Source of the DNA: Centroberyx gerrardi | Taxonomy: Eukaryota; Chordata; Actinopteri; Beryciformes; Berycidae | Assembly (NCBI RefSeq): GCF_048128805.1 | Contig: NC_136017.1 | Coordinates: 5,726,307-5,790,306 of the forward strand | Direction: 5' to 3' | DNA length: 64,000 nt | Part shown: one piece after another, positions 41,356 through 62,793 of the stretch | Layout of the letters: each line of letters begins with the position of its first letter | Numbering within the stretch: the first letter of the stretch is position 1 | The notes under the pieces: generated by a model | Databases searched by the model: none | What the model saw: only the letters and a program-made list of their open reading frames with translations | Told to the model about the DNA's origin: nothing | Made by a program: the position numbers and the translations under genes

Positions 41356-44300
41356 ATGTCGGTAGTACCAGTAGCAAACAGGTAAGTAACGCTAGCTAAC
41401 GTTAACTTAACGTTTAACGTTAATTGGGATATGCCAAATACGGTACACGGTTGGTAAAACCCAGGTTGGTAAAGCAAAAACTAAGTCAATTCGGCATTAA
41501 TTCTAACTCGGTCTGAACTTGAAAAATTTCAAGAAAATATCAGTTTTATGTTAATCTCAGTGGTCGACACTTTGAAAGTAGGCCTACCTGAGTAACGTAA
41601 GTTACCTTCGAGTTACTTTAGCCTAACGTTACCTTTCCCGTTTCCCCCTTTTCACATTTGACATAAATGCATGGTGTCTTCTACTAAAAGTTGGTGAACC
41701 AAACGGTTTTTTGGTACCAAATGGTAAAAGTACAGTTTTGCATCGACAGTATTTCGTCATGGAGATTTCTCCCTGGCTGTTAGCAGATAACCTATGGTGA
41801 TTTGAAAATGTGCACATATGCAGTATGAGTGTACAGAATATTAAGGACACTTACTCTTTTCATGAAGTGTACCTTTCCATACCTCCATATATCTTTTAGC
41901 ATGGTTGGTCCCAGTGGTATCATAACTTTTAACCCCATGGCAGTTTTCCCAGGCTTCCATGCTCTATTTGTATCTAACAACACTCACATCTTAATTCTTA
42001 CTACATGATAAATAATGAATTGATATCTTCATTCTGCAGTGACAGTATGTTCAGGAAAACTGTCTGGAGGAACACTGCCAGCGATGCAGTGAGTTTCCAC
42101 CAGGACCAAGCCCTCACCATGACTGCCTTCCTCCTTAAAACCTATGGCCCGACATCATTTCTACTGAAGGAGGAGGGACAGGCCCAAAACTTTAGGGTAA
42201 TTACTCTCCATTTCAGGATCAGGCTGCATATTGCTTCTCAACAAAACTCCATCTTGGTTTGCGTCAACTTCTTCAACATACAGAATAAATACCTGTGTTG
42301 ATGATGTCATGTTCTTCCTAACAGGTGTGCTTGGGCGACCCACATACTTGCACCTGTCCTGCATTCCACAGGGAGATGGAGCCATGCAAACACATCTGCT
42401 GGTACCTTTGACACACACAAAAATATCATCATACTATTGTACAAGTAGTTTCAGCCAAGCAATCTGATTCTTCAAAGACACGTTCCAATGATAATTCTTG
42501 ACTGACTGTTCCCCTTTTTTTTTTTTTTTTTTTATTCTTACAGTATGTACACATCGTTCATAATCATTGTATAAAAGCCACAGTTCTCTCTGTAATCACA
42601 AGTGCCAGTTCTTTTACAGCCAAATCTATACTGATATTTCTCTACTTGTCACAGTTAAAGGAGGAAAACATTTTTATTTTGGCATTTTAGTTAACGAAAA
42701 CCTGGCTAGCATTTACAGTAAAACAATTCTATAGGAAAACTAAAAAACTAATCCTAGCACTTCAGTTGCAGTTGAAGTGTACAGTTCTGTTCAAATTATT
42801 TCAGGTCATAGGCTAAGTAGAGAACCACCTGTGATATTGATTGTCTGTCTGAAAGATCTAATGGGTTTAGGTTTAGATGGCAGTTGCTGGTCTGAACTTC
42901 TCAAATCTTATTTCAACCCTAACGCTAGAAAGGACTTCTAACCCTTCTCCATTTCATTACAGGGTTTTAATGCGGAAATTCAGACTACCCAGAGAACATG
43001 AATGTAAGTTGAACGGATGAATTGCAGACTGTTCCCTTTTTTTGTACACCGTTTCCATCATTTTCAATCCAGTTATAGTGTCAAATGAATGTAATGCAAA
43101 TTCCTCCTAAGATTTCATTTTGATTCTTGTAGTCATGGATGGATTGTTTTAAAGAAATGTATGCGTATTGCAAAACCTAATACCAAAAAAATTTCTAAAT
43201 TCATTTTCAAAATGATCCTAAAAACATCAAAGACACCTTTGATAATGTTCAGCTTCAGTCCAGTGATTTATGATTATTCCTGCTAAACCCTTTTTTTTTT
43301 TTTTTTTTTTTTTTGAGGGTGGAATCAACTGTACTTTTGAAATATTGACTGACATTCAGATAAAAAACATTCAAAATTGGATATAGTTTTTTGGAATTAA
43401 AACCCTCATTTCAACCTGAAAGATGTACACAGCAAAATCGCCAGTGTTAATTTAAGTCTGAGTGTAAAAATCAACACCATGCCAGTGTTTCCATCAGTCC
43501 ACACCCGTCAAGAGTTAAACAGTTCTGATAGTTCTGAACAGCCGACCCAGAGCCATGTCAACTCCAAATAATTGTCACCGAAAAATCAGCACTTATTAAC
43601 ACTGGAAAATTTGCTGTGAATGGTAACTTTAAAAGAACTGACCCACCCCATGCACTTGAGCTGTTAAAAATAACTCTGCTCTAGACTGCTTTCAGAAAGG
43701 GCTCGTGGAAAGACAAATTTCGGAGATCCTCCATGGGTTCCACCGAAGCAGGACGCCCCGGAGAGAAAGCGGCCGCGGCGTTGCCTTGAAGCTCCCAAGC
43801 CTGCAGGGCCGGGAGGCTGGAAGCGTCTGCCGGAAAGTGATCCAAGCCCAGGATGTGTGTCCCATCTGTCAAGAGGAGCTGCTGGAGAAACAGCTGCCCG
43901 TGTCTTACTGCAGGTGTGGGGTCAGAGGGGGGCAGTGTTGTCAGACTGTTGTTTCAGTACACTAATGTTGTCGGATGATGTGTGTTTTCCAGTCGGCTTC
44001 TGCTGCTCTGTTGGCCTGAACATTATGGAAGCCCATTCCCGCCACTCAATAAAATAAACGACTCAATTGTGAGTTTTTTTCTTGCAATTCTGACTTTATA
44101 TCTCACAATTCTGCCTTTTTTTGTGAGATCTAAAGTCAGAGTTGTGAGATAAAAAGTCAGAATTCTGATAAAAAGTCAGAATTCTGATAAAAGTCAGAAT
44201 TGTGAGAAATAGTCACAATTGCAAGAAAAAAACTCACAATTCAGTCCCTTTTTTTTATTTTGAGTGGCGGGAATGGGCTTCCATAGAACATGACCCTGTG

Positions 44301-47300
44301 CAGCAGTGTAAATCCTAATATGTCCAGTTGTGACTGTTATCACATATAATTATATTTTGTTAAAACTGTATCTGCACAAATTTTTCTACCATTCTTCAAG
44401 CTATGAAGGAACAAAAAAATAAAACTAATCCTGGCCTGCAAAATACTTGGGCTTTTATAAAAACAGGCTCCATGTCACACAAAATCATAATCGGAGCAAA
44501 TGAAAAGTCTTAACATCTATTTTTTTTAAATCACAAAATGTTTTGTACAGTTTGTTCAAACACTGACAAAGACATAATGTAGAAAAGACTGTGTCCAGAT
44601 GTAATCAGCAAAAACGTTTTTTGCCAGAATCGCACGACTTTTCTTGATTCTCTGCTTTCCTCTTCGTCTCAGGTTCGGCTGCGGCAACAACATCCATATC
44701 TCCTGCATGAAGGTGTGGGCGGACCACCAGGAGCTCTCGGGCCAGGACGTTACGGTGAAGTGCCCGCTCTGCAGGGAGGCGTTCGGCTCTTTGAAGCTCC
44801 TGCGGGAGGAGGTGAAGAACGCGGCCAGGCTCTACGCTGCTGCTGAGACGGAGAAGCCCGACAGACATCTGGGAGTTCTCTGCCACAGCTGCCGCGTCGG
44901 CCCCGTCACCGGCACGTGCTTCAAGTAAGCTAGTAATGTTAATGACTGAGGAGAATTGAGAAGTGTTGCCATGCAGTAGCAGCCATCTTGTTTTGCTGCA
45001 TCGATCCTCAATAAGATCCCATGAATCACAAAAGTAATGAAATATTTGCAGTATGGTGATTTATACCAGTCTACCCTCTTGCATTTTAACTAATCACATC
45101 TGGTGTCTGTTAACTTTTTAGATTGTCATATGCAACTTTTCTACATAATTCAATAACCCTTAATTTCTTAGTCAAACTGATTAGTAATTCAAATACTGTG
45201 TTCTGCCCTATACAATTCCTATTTTAATGTGTTCAGATGCACTGTCTGCCGTTACTACTACCTGTGTGAGGACTGCTCAAAGAAGGGCTGCCACCCAGAG
45301 CATCCGTTTGTTTCACGAACGGTAAGCAAATTGGATTCAGCCTTGAAATTCTCCTTGCACTGCATCAGCCTTTCTTGCCACATGGGCCCTCGAGCATTTC
45401 ACAGGAGCAGTGTTGATCCAAAATCCGACTCAGGCAGCGCTTTGCAATACCCTTATTCCATAAGTACACAATACTTAATGAAAATGCGCATAATGTGTAC
45501 ACATAATGGACTTTGAAGGAGTAACAGCAAAATCCAAGTAAAACATTTACACTGTACACTTTGTACGTACTATTTATGGCAGACTACCAAGCACTACCAT
45601 GTATTTAAAACACCAACACCAGAATTTAAAAGGTTCTAGAAAATTGACCAAGCACTGGACCACAGACAGAATGATAAAAAGTTTTACTAAGTTTATAAAA
45701 ATGATAAAGTCTTGGGTTCCCGCTCGCTGGACTGTAACTGGACAGTGGCACGATCTTCTGCTCTAGTGAGGAAGTACACAAGAAAGATTTAAGAAAAACA
45801 GGTCCAGGTAAAGCGGCCACGAGCTAAAAGACACAGCAAGTAGGTCGTCCACCGGTCCCGCGGCATCTGGATTCAGCTCTGAAACCCAGCAGCCCAATCC
45901 CAACCTACGCACTCACGGCCTCACAGAGTTTGAGGTGTGAGCATTTAGGGCTGTCCCGGTGAAAAACCAGCAAGTGCGTGAGGCTCTGATGCGGCCTCTC
46001 TCATGCGAGTCCGCATGTCGGCAGACTTTTCTGAGGAACTTGCCCACGTTTGTGATCTTAATATCAATGTATCATGCATCCCATTTGGGAAAAAAACAAA
46101 ACAATTCAGGATAATGCTGTTTAGACAAAAATAGGAAAATAAAACCTGTGACCAAACCTCAAACAGAAAAGGAGAGGGAAGTGGTGCCATGTGGGAGAGG
46201 ACCTGACTGATGAAGAAAGAGGGGCGTCCTCTCAGCCAGCGAATCGCAGGCAAGTTATTGAACACATCCAAATCATCCACTTCATGATGGATAACTGATT
46301 AAATTGTACATACTGAAGATGGTCAGGTTCAGTGTCTGAACACTGACTTTTTCACAGGCCATTAACAAGATTTTTATGTAAAAATACACCCGACTCAATG
46401 ATGGTTGAACCTGCTGTGACATTCTTCACCATCTACACCCCTACCTGTCTTGGAAGCAGAAATTTAGGTCCAGTTATCTTTTGCTGCCACTTGGAGTCAT
46501 CAAAATATGAAGTTGCCTAATGCAGCTTTAAAGTTTGAATCTGAATTAATTGGTATGGGACGGCTAAGTTCGTGTACATGAAGTTTTTCCACCTTATTTT
46601 TATGAATAATCATGGAAAAGGTTAACATAACAAGGAAAGAGAATAAAAGATGTCTTTGGAACTGAATATTTGAAGAGTTTTCTTCTGAAATGAGATATTC
46701 ATTCATTTGAAAACAGTGACTCTAAGCGGTTACGAAGTCCTTAGTTGAAAACAATTAAAACAATTTTACAAACAAATTATTTTATTAGAAATACTGAATA
46801 ATGACAGTCTACCCCACCACACTGTGGCATTTTGTCTCCATCTGAGTTCTAGTAAGACCAGTAAATCTTCAGTTATAAATTGCATAGTTCTGGCAGAACT
46901 GAGGACTGAGGTCTTATACAATTTCTAATGAGATTTATTGAACGTTTGTTTTATTTTTTATTACAGTGGTGCAATTTACGCGAGGCTTTACAGTGATTTT
47001 TAGAACAACAAATTTCTGGATTCTGGAAATGAACTCGTCATTTCTCATGTCCCTCCTCAGCATTGCTCCTGATGCCGAGGACCCTCTACCGGAGCATGTG
47101 TTGAGGCGTCTGCCTGCGGTCCAGGTGAGGCCAGGGTCTCGGCTGCTGGACCCGGGACAGCAGTGTCGGATCTGTCTGCAGAGCTTTGCCTTGCGCCAGA
47201 TCGCCCGAACCCTGCCCTGCAATCACAAGGTAAAGACAGACCGGCGCCTCTGAACTTCCTTATTCCAGTGTATTAACCCTTGTGCAAAATCAAGGAAAAG

Positions 47301-48244
47301 TATAGGAAAAACGCTATAAAGCTGTGTAAGTACTTGATGAAAATCGAATATATAATGTACAGTTTTTTACACATACAAAGAAAAGGTTGGTTAACAAGGT
47401 ACTTTACAGTGGACTTTATATTATTATTATTATTATTATTACAGTGGCCTTATGATATTTTAATTTGTGTGTTAACCTATGGGAAAGTATTGCAAGTACC
47501 CAACATGCTTAATGAAGGATAATAGGACCTGAGACTTCTGAATCACTCTGCTCATCTATATGACCATAATGAATGAAAAAAAACATGGCTATGCAAAAAA
47601 CTTTATTATATAGAGTCCCCTCTCTTTCTCTCCCTTCCCCCATCACACACACACTCTCTTCAGTTCCACGCAGACTGTGTGGATGGGATCCTGCGGAAGT
47701 CGAACTCCTGCCCCTTGGACGGCTTCGTCGTTCACTGTCCCGCTACTTGGAGCACCAGTGGGAGGAAGGCCGCCCCTCAGCTGGCCTCCTGCCTCTCCAA
47801 TGCCCGTGACAAACTGCCAGAGAATAACCTAAAGGATCTGTTTATCCCAGGAGTGCTGCTGCTGGACAAGACGGCTAAGGTCGCTCCCTCACACGGTACG
47901 CTGAACTCTGAGGTGCTGACAGGCGCTTCGATACTTTTAAGTGTCCCACAAAACCGAATGACTAAGGACTAATGACTTGGGAAGGAAAGGGAGAGTTTCA
48001 GAAAGCTCAAACTGTTGACTGTTCTTCTTTTGACCGACTCAGTGAATGTGATGCAAATCTTTTTGTAGGTTCAAGGAGACCAGAGCCAGATCAAACAGCT
48101 GCGATCACCTTTCCCGTCTGGCGAGTTAGGCTGCAACCCAAACCAAGAGCCGCGGCAACCAGGCAAGACACGAGCAACAGACGTGCTCCAGAGCTAAGAC
48201 TGACTGGAGTCTTGATAATCACACAGAGGAAGAAAGAGTCATAA
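41356..48244 (+). CDS. zswim2: Zinc finger SWIM-type containing 2 (RING/ZZ/SWIM protein)
   Basis: A predicted E3 ubiquitin ligase, mainly testis-associated in mammals. Exons: 41356-41381, 42040-42196, 42325-42401, 42963-43003, 43685-43913, 44673-44924, 45237-45321, 46167-46249, 47061-47229, 47664-47895, 48069-48244. All phases join to 508 aa (human about 633). Domains: N-terminal HQDQAL segment; SWIM CTC...CKH (~69-83) followed by ICWVLMRKF; RING 1 CPIC...FGCGNNIHISC...CPLC (~158-212); ZZ finger CHSC...CTVC...CEDC...CHPEH (~245-282); linker; RING-H2 CRIC...CNHKFHADC...CPLD (~352-398); then DLFIPG and a basic tail (RVRLQPKPR). The exon 8 donor is GC (46250), needed to keep frame. The first exon carries only nine codons, so the start is less certain. 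Two MITEs sit in introns 4 and 5. Confidence 0.93.
43426..43620. mobile_element. MITE with TACACAGCAAAAT termini, second copy
   Basis: Starts TACACAGCAAAATCGCCAGT and ends CACTGGAAAATTTGCTGTGA, an inverted pair of about 25 bp. Interior matches the 113-328 copy. It lies in zswim2 intron 4, just upstream of exon 43685. Confidence 0.65.
44024..44285. mobile_element. Tc1/mariner-like MITE with TATGGAAGCCCATTCC ends
   Basis: Left end TATGGAAGCCCATTCCCGCC and right end GGCGGGAATGGGCTTCCATA are perfect inverted repeats that extend into ACTCAA, each starting with TA. The interior is also largely palindromic, with several AAGTCAGAATT(C/G) copies. It sits in zswim2 intron 5. Confidence 0.75.
46462..46531. 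mobile_element. Fragment of the TTAA-ended element family (inverted)
   Basis: Matches the reverse complement of the left end of 15488-15806 (CTTTTGCTGCCA, TTGGAGTCA, TGCAGCTTTAA). In the long zswim2 GC-AG intron. Confidence 0.5.
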
Positions 48245-48424
48245 AAATTATTGTGACCACCCGTTGGTAACACGTGACCTTAAAATGGCTTTATTCCAGT
48301 GTGTTTACCTGTGTTTAAGTCTTCACACGGGCATGTAAAAGACTAAAATAACTTCTTAGGAGGATGTTCAGTAACTACTTGCATATTACTGTGTGCTCTT
48401 CTTTCCCATAGGTTAATACAATGG

Positions 48425-48541
48425 AATAAAGCCACTGTGAATTCAACTATTCATTAGTTATTCAAGTGTACCCTTTATTTTAAAATTTTAGAAATATTCT
48501 CTTTCCACTATTTGTGTTTGTGTGTGTGGCAGATAAATAAA
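48425..48541 (+). terminator. zswim2: Candidate poly(A) signals of zswim2
   Basis: AATAAA at 48425-48430 and again at 48536-48541, 181 and 292 bp after the stop codon. They are the first canonical signals downstream. Confidence 0.5.
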
Positions 48542-48616
48542 GATTTTTTTTTTTACATAATACAGTGAAACTGCTTGGATGAGAAAGCTTGTGAACTGGT
48601 ATTGGTATCAAGTGAG

Positions 48617-48622
48617 TTTATT
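48617..48622 (-). terminator. fam171b: Candidate distal poly(A) signal of fam171b
   Basis: TTTATT on the plus strand (AATAAA on the minus), 3.1 kb after the fam171b stop codon. A nearer candidate is at 50398-50403. A long 3' UTR is usual for this gene, so either could be used. Confidence 0.3.
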
Positions 48623-51600
48623 AATTTAGTGCACAAAAAGGCAAGACTAAAAACACTACCATCATTACAGAGGTAAACACAAGAGTTGCCCATTTTGGAA
48701 GAAAGAAAGCCCATAATGTTCAATGGCTAGACACAAGAGGAGCACACTATAGAACACATTGAAATCAATACAAATACATTCAGTGAGACCACTTTAAAAT
48801 GGGAGCAATGGTATGCTTGTTTTGTTCAAGAATTATCAGCACAAACTGTCAACATACCACTCCTTACGGTGTTTTAGCTGGAATATATTTTCAAGCTGAT
48901 CACTAGCAAAGAGTAAGTATTTTCATTCGTTTGTTAGCGTACTGAATGACTAAGTGCTCAACGTGTTGCTACATTTAGAATTACAAAGCTCTTGCATGTT
49001 CAGGCTTTTTTTTTTTTTACACTCCCATGAGAAGACGCTCCTTAAAAGCACTCTTATCGATAAAATGCGCCCTGCGGTCGACTGACAATGGCTCAAAAAG
49101 CTTTTCATTGAACACACTGATGCACCTTTCAAAACCGTTCCTTTGAGACAGGAAACGAAATGCAGGGTAAGCACAAAATAAAGTAAACCACGCCCACATA
49201 CTACATAAAATGCTGCTTGACTATGTACATATAAAAATTACATTTATGTATGTAGCTGTAGTATTGAGCCTCATACATACAAAGTTACATGTGAAATAAT
49301 GAGTGAAAAAGATTAACAGTACCATGACGGAAGACTAAATTACGGCAAAATTGTTGCTGCTGAGTTGTATTTAAAATTTGAATGTAGGGGTAAATATTGC
49401 TAGAGGAACCATTTTCTGGATGGAGTCATTGGTAGTGTGTGTTTTACCAAACGCCCATCAACTTAACATAGTTTGCATGGATGTTTTTCTGTCAGTTTTG
49501 AGTATTTCACACTGTACTTTTGTCATTGTAGTATCTACACATTGAAAATGTATACAGCCTCTGCTAATGCTGTGTGCCAGTGTAACAAACAGGCACAATA
49601 AAGTGTTGTGTGCTTCATTTGACTCAGGACGACAGCCATCACATCAATCGGTAGAAGAGAGAAAGACAGACTCAGAGATGTGACCTCATTGTTCAATCAA
49701 TATTTCACTTGGGTAGAATACTTTTCAGTGTTGATATTAGAAGTTTAAAAATTGGTTAAACTCCCAAAATGGCCACTCTGTACCACATGTAGTCAGCACC
49801 ATTATTCTTTCATTTGAAAAAATTCTCTTCTTCTCCCTCAAACATATCTCACTGCAAGGAAAAAATATACTTAATTCTGTGATCACACTGATCAGAAAGT
49901 AATTTGTCTGTTAGCCTAAATAAATGTAAAGAGGTGGGAGAATACCGGTGATGCTGATCAGCAGGTAGTTGTTGGTTTACTGCTCTTGAACTATGGTGGT
50001 GCGCATGATAAAAAGAGAAAATGTTCTCTGTTCTGAAATATGTATCTCTTTGAAATGACTACGTTCCAGGGTGACTCTTTTAGAGAGATGGGGGGAGGTT
50101 TGTAATTGTAGAATTAACAAGAATACCTCTAAAACATAATGCTATAATATATGACATGGTGTTTGGTTGTTTATAGAATTATGCATGACTCGGGGTCTAA
50201 GCACTCCCTGATGTGAAGCAGAGGGTGGTTGGCTTCTGTGGAAAGCAAAGTACAAGGCTAGTATAGAAAATTAAGACCTGTGTGATTATCTGAAATTAAT
50301 CAACACCCTTCCAACCAATCAGAAATGACTCCCCACTCAATCTGATCGGTCAGAGAATTTTCCAACCATGCTGATGATTCCCAAAAAGCTTTTCTTTTTT
50401 ATTCTGTATTTACTGTATATTACTTTGAAGAAAACCTTTCAGTCAGTATGCGTTGGTTAAACATAATACCCTTAAAGATGTTCTTTACTGGGATTATGGA
50501 TACTTTGGTGACACTATTGTCATACCCATAATCACATTAAAGAATGCCCTTTTAGGGTATTATTGCTATAATAGTTACTATTATTCATTTATGACATCAC
50601 AACGCTGAGTCGCCTTTCAAGAATAGACAGTGAAAATGAACCATTCAAACACCAAGCTGACAGCTACAAAGAAGTAATGTGTTGTCTGCCTCGTTTCGGT
50701 TCTACAGTAAAATGCGAAATATTTTCATACACACACAATGTAACATTCATTTTCATGCGTTCTAAAATAACTCTAGGCTCTATGACTTGAATATCAGATA
50801 ATGATGACTTCAAAATGGCAGCTGAGCTTTAGACTGTACATCAACGTCTTATTCCAAAATCCATCGTGGTCCAGGGTTGGAGTCGGAAAGTTGAAGAAGA
50901 AGCAAAATTCAATAACAATGAGAACTTTTACTCACAATCAGTTGTCAATAGATTGGATATGAAGAAGCATGTTATGTCATGAGTTATTTCAACTTTTGAA
51001 TTTTAGTATTCTACTTTTTGAATTGACAGTGAGCTGATCCCAACAGTGGTATAACCAGGACATTTTGTGGACCCGAGATTCTCTTATAGAGAGGCAGTGT
51101 GGCCAAAACCAGATGTAAGCATTGTGAATAGGGAAGGCTCCTATATATTCTTTTTTTTTTTTTTTTTTTTTTTTACAGCAGGCAATTATGGTGAGGGTAA
51201 GTGCACTACACATAGACCTGTATCCGTGTTCATCCTGCAAGCTCACCAGATTTTGCTAAATAGAGGCAAATACTGTGCCTTATATCATCATATTTAATGA
51301 TTACAGGCAGAAAGAAGGCACCCTCTATATGGGATAGCTACGGGACATCGTGTTCACACGGACACTTTGCTGTGAAGAATCTCGCTGGTGATCTTCAGTT
51401 TAGGGAGAATGAGAGAACATGGTGCACAAACACATCTACAGTAGCTACATAATGCTTCAACATGACATAGATCCTGCTTTTGTACTTGAGCTAGCTTATG
51501 CTTTCTTTGGCAAGGTTGTACAATCGCATAACCCAACAACAACAATGCCTATGTGAGCGCGAGTAAAAATTGAATTGCATGAGCTCTCAGATCACTCACT

Positions 51601-51701
51601 CACCACTGACACCACCGTGTGATGAAAATAGCTCACTATGGATTAAATGGTTAATGGGACATTTAAATTAAGCGCTGAATGATGAAAGAGAATGCTTGTC
51701 T
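48623..51701 (-). other. Probable fam171b 3' UTR / intergenic DNA
   Basis: No open frame with coding character was seen. The region holds a poly-T tract (51151-51174), a hairpin MITE (50468-50565) and AT-rich sequence. Some or all of it is likely the long 3' UTR of fam171b on the minus strand. Confidence 0.45.
50468..50565. mobile_element. Hairpin MITE, copy 2
   Basis: ACCCTTAAAGATGTTCTTTA and, at the right, TTAAAGAATGCCCTTTTAGG are arms of about 38 bp. Lies in the probable fam171b 3' UTR. Confidence 0.55.
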
Positions 51702-60800
<9,099 letters not shown>

Positions 60801-61090
60801 GGCGAGAGGGAGCCCAGACTCAAAGACATAACGAACATAACGTAAAAACCGAGGTCCCGAAATGTGTGTGTGTCCGTGTTATGAAGGCCTCATGTCGCTT
60901 TCGTGGGTCTCTGCAATCTCGGTGTGGTGCTGAGGAAAAACCCCCGTGGAGAAAGGATGCGCTGGTGCTGAGGCTGGGTGTGTATGACCGAAGATTGTTT
61001 ATGTTGCAGAAGAGGTGTCGCTCGATCTTCTGGTCTGCAAATGTAGGCGGTAACCCTCACGCATGCGCCGTGTTTCTCCTTCGCTCTGCA
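60801..61090 (-). promoter_or_regulatory. fam171b: fam171b promoter region, CpG-rich with NRF1-like site
   Basis: The first fam171b exon and its upstream flank are clearly CpG-enriched compared with surrounding AT-rich DNA. GCATGCGC at 61061-61068 is an NRF1-type core, about 260 bp upstream of the ATG (60800). No TATA box is obvious. The transcription start is not determined. Confidence 0.45.
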
Positions 61091-62439
61091 GTTTTGCCAC
61101 GGGCAGACAGCATTAAAGTTACAATGAAATTAAAAATGACTTTTTTCACCTTGTTAGATAATTTCCCATGTCATAAAAATACACATTCTTAACAATAAAT
61201 GTCCCAAATTCACACAGTTTTTATTTTTACTGAGTTGTTACTGTATTTTTATTTCAAAATCCCATTACTTTTACTCCCTGGAAAACAGTGCATCTTTAAT
61301 GGTTACCATGCTGTGGGCTTAAATAAAAATTCCAACCAATAATATTCAGAGGTTTTTGAACAGTCCCATTTTTTTAATGGAAGATCAACAATAGACAATG
61401 TGTTGCAACTTTTCCATTAACTTTTGTCAGAAAAAATAAACTCTACTTTATTCTGTCGATGTTTCAGTCCTCTGACTTTTGTCGAGACATTTTCTTCTAT
61501 ATGTTTCCATTAATACATTGAGAGCACATAAGGAGCAGACTCTGTGATGATGATTGCGGTACCCAGAAATAGTGGCAGAGTGAGGGGTCTTGCTTGTTTA
61601 TGCACTTTGGTAAGACGGGAGATGCTGTTACATCATCGGGGTCTGGGAGATGGGGGGGGGCCTCTGTCGGTACAGTAGATCCCTGATGGTTGTCTATTTT
61701 TATCTCCAATGCTCTATTGAAAAAAATATAGTTAAAAAAATCTGAATTTTAAATTTACATCAGAATCATCATTTTGGTTGAGGTTTAAAATTCAATGTTA
61801 AATTAACATTCAATCAGTGTGGATAATTGATTGCGTTGTCAACATTGAAAAGGCAACATTGAATCATGATTGATTTATAATAAATTAAATAAAGGATACA
61901 TTTCTGAGAATTTCTGGGTCCGTCACTTGTAATATTTTCAATGCACAGGCACGATGGTGCCAAGAGGAACACTGACAGCTTCATCAGACTGATCAATAAA
62001 ATGTTAGACTGGTGTAGTTTATCACAACATGTCTTAGAAAAGGCTATGTTACCATAATCTGTGGGCAGCTGGTTTAATAGGATTGGAAACTGGTCAGAAG
62101 TCAGCAGATTGTATGTTTAAATTTGAGGTTTCAGTCAGTAGCTCAGAGGAGTAAACTGTTTCTAGAGCCCTTTGAATATTGTAGTTCACAACCCCAGTTA
62201 ATGTATTTTCTTTATTTGAGAGCCACTATTATCATGACACTATGACTTTGAGAGAACAAGTTCAGAAGCTGAGCCTACTGAGATGAGTAGATAAGTTGCC
62301 TGATATTCAGACTGAAGGGCCATTTTGTTGCCGCTCTGTTATTCTCTGGATCCCTCAACAAAATCTGAAAAGTGGGCGGGACACGATTCAGGAGTCTGGA
62401 ACCGAGCCAGGCTAATGCCAGCCAGTATCTAGAGGAAAG

Positions 62440-62735
62440 ACCGAAAAGCTCTCAGAAAACAAGCTCAGAAGCCGTTTGACCCAGTGGCTCAAAGTGCTGA
62501 ACAGTTCTGGGTTCAAGGGTTAGGCTCAGTTTCCACTTTGAAGTTGCCAGGAACATTTGAAAGCCAACAACCCCAGTAAAGATTGGAAACCTCTGAGAAA
62601 AAGTCTTCAAAAGCAGAGTGACCCAATGGCTCAAAGCACTGGACTGCTACACAAATGTGTTGAGGTTGTGGATTCAATCCTGAGTAAAATAATACATTTT
62701 GAAAGCCAACATCCCAAGTAAAGATGGAAAAGTTC
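62440..62735. repeat. Two tandem SINE-like units
   Basis: Unit 1 (~62455-62585) and unit 2 (~62600-62730) share GACCCA.TGGCTCAAAG, CTG.AC, GAAAGCCAACA and AAGTAAAGAT(T)GGAAA. Each carries a tRNA-like A box and a GG(G/A)TTCAA B box, suggesting a tRNA-derived SINE. Confidence 0.45.
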
Positions 62736-62741
62736 TGACAC

Positions 62742-62793
62742 TTGCCTGATACTTTAATGTGACATTTCGGTCAATAAGGTCTTCATCAGGCAA
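62742..62793. repeat. Short inverted repeat around a TTTCGGTC motif
   Basis: TTGCCTGAT and ATCAGGCAA flank GACATTTCGGTCAATAAGGT. I recognise the TTTCGGTC...TTCATCAGGC pattern as repetitive in vertebrates, but not its class. Confidence 0.4.

Noticed and set aside
45330..46140. Possible extra zswim2 exon between the ZZ finger and the linker exon
   Set aside because: The exon pair 45321/46167 already joins in frame with a human-like KR..KW continuation, so no additional exon is needed.
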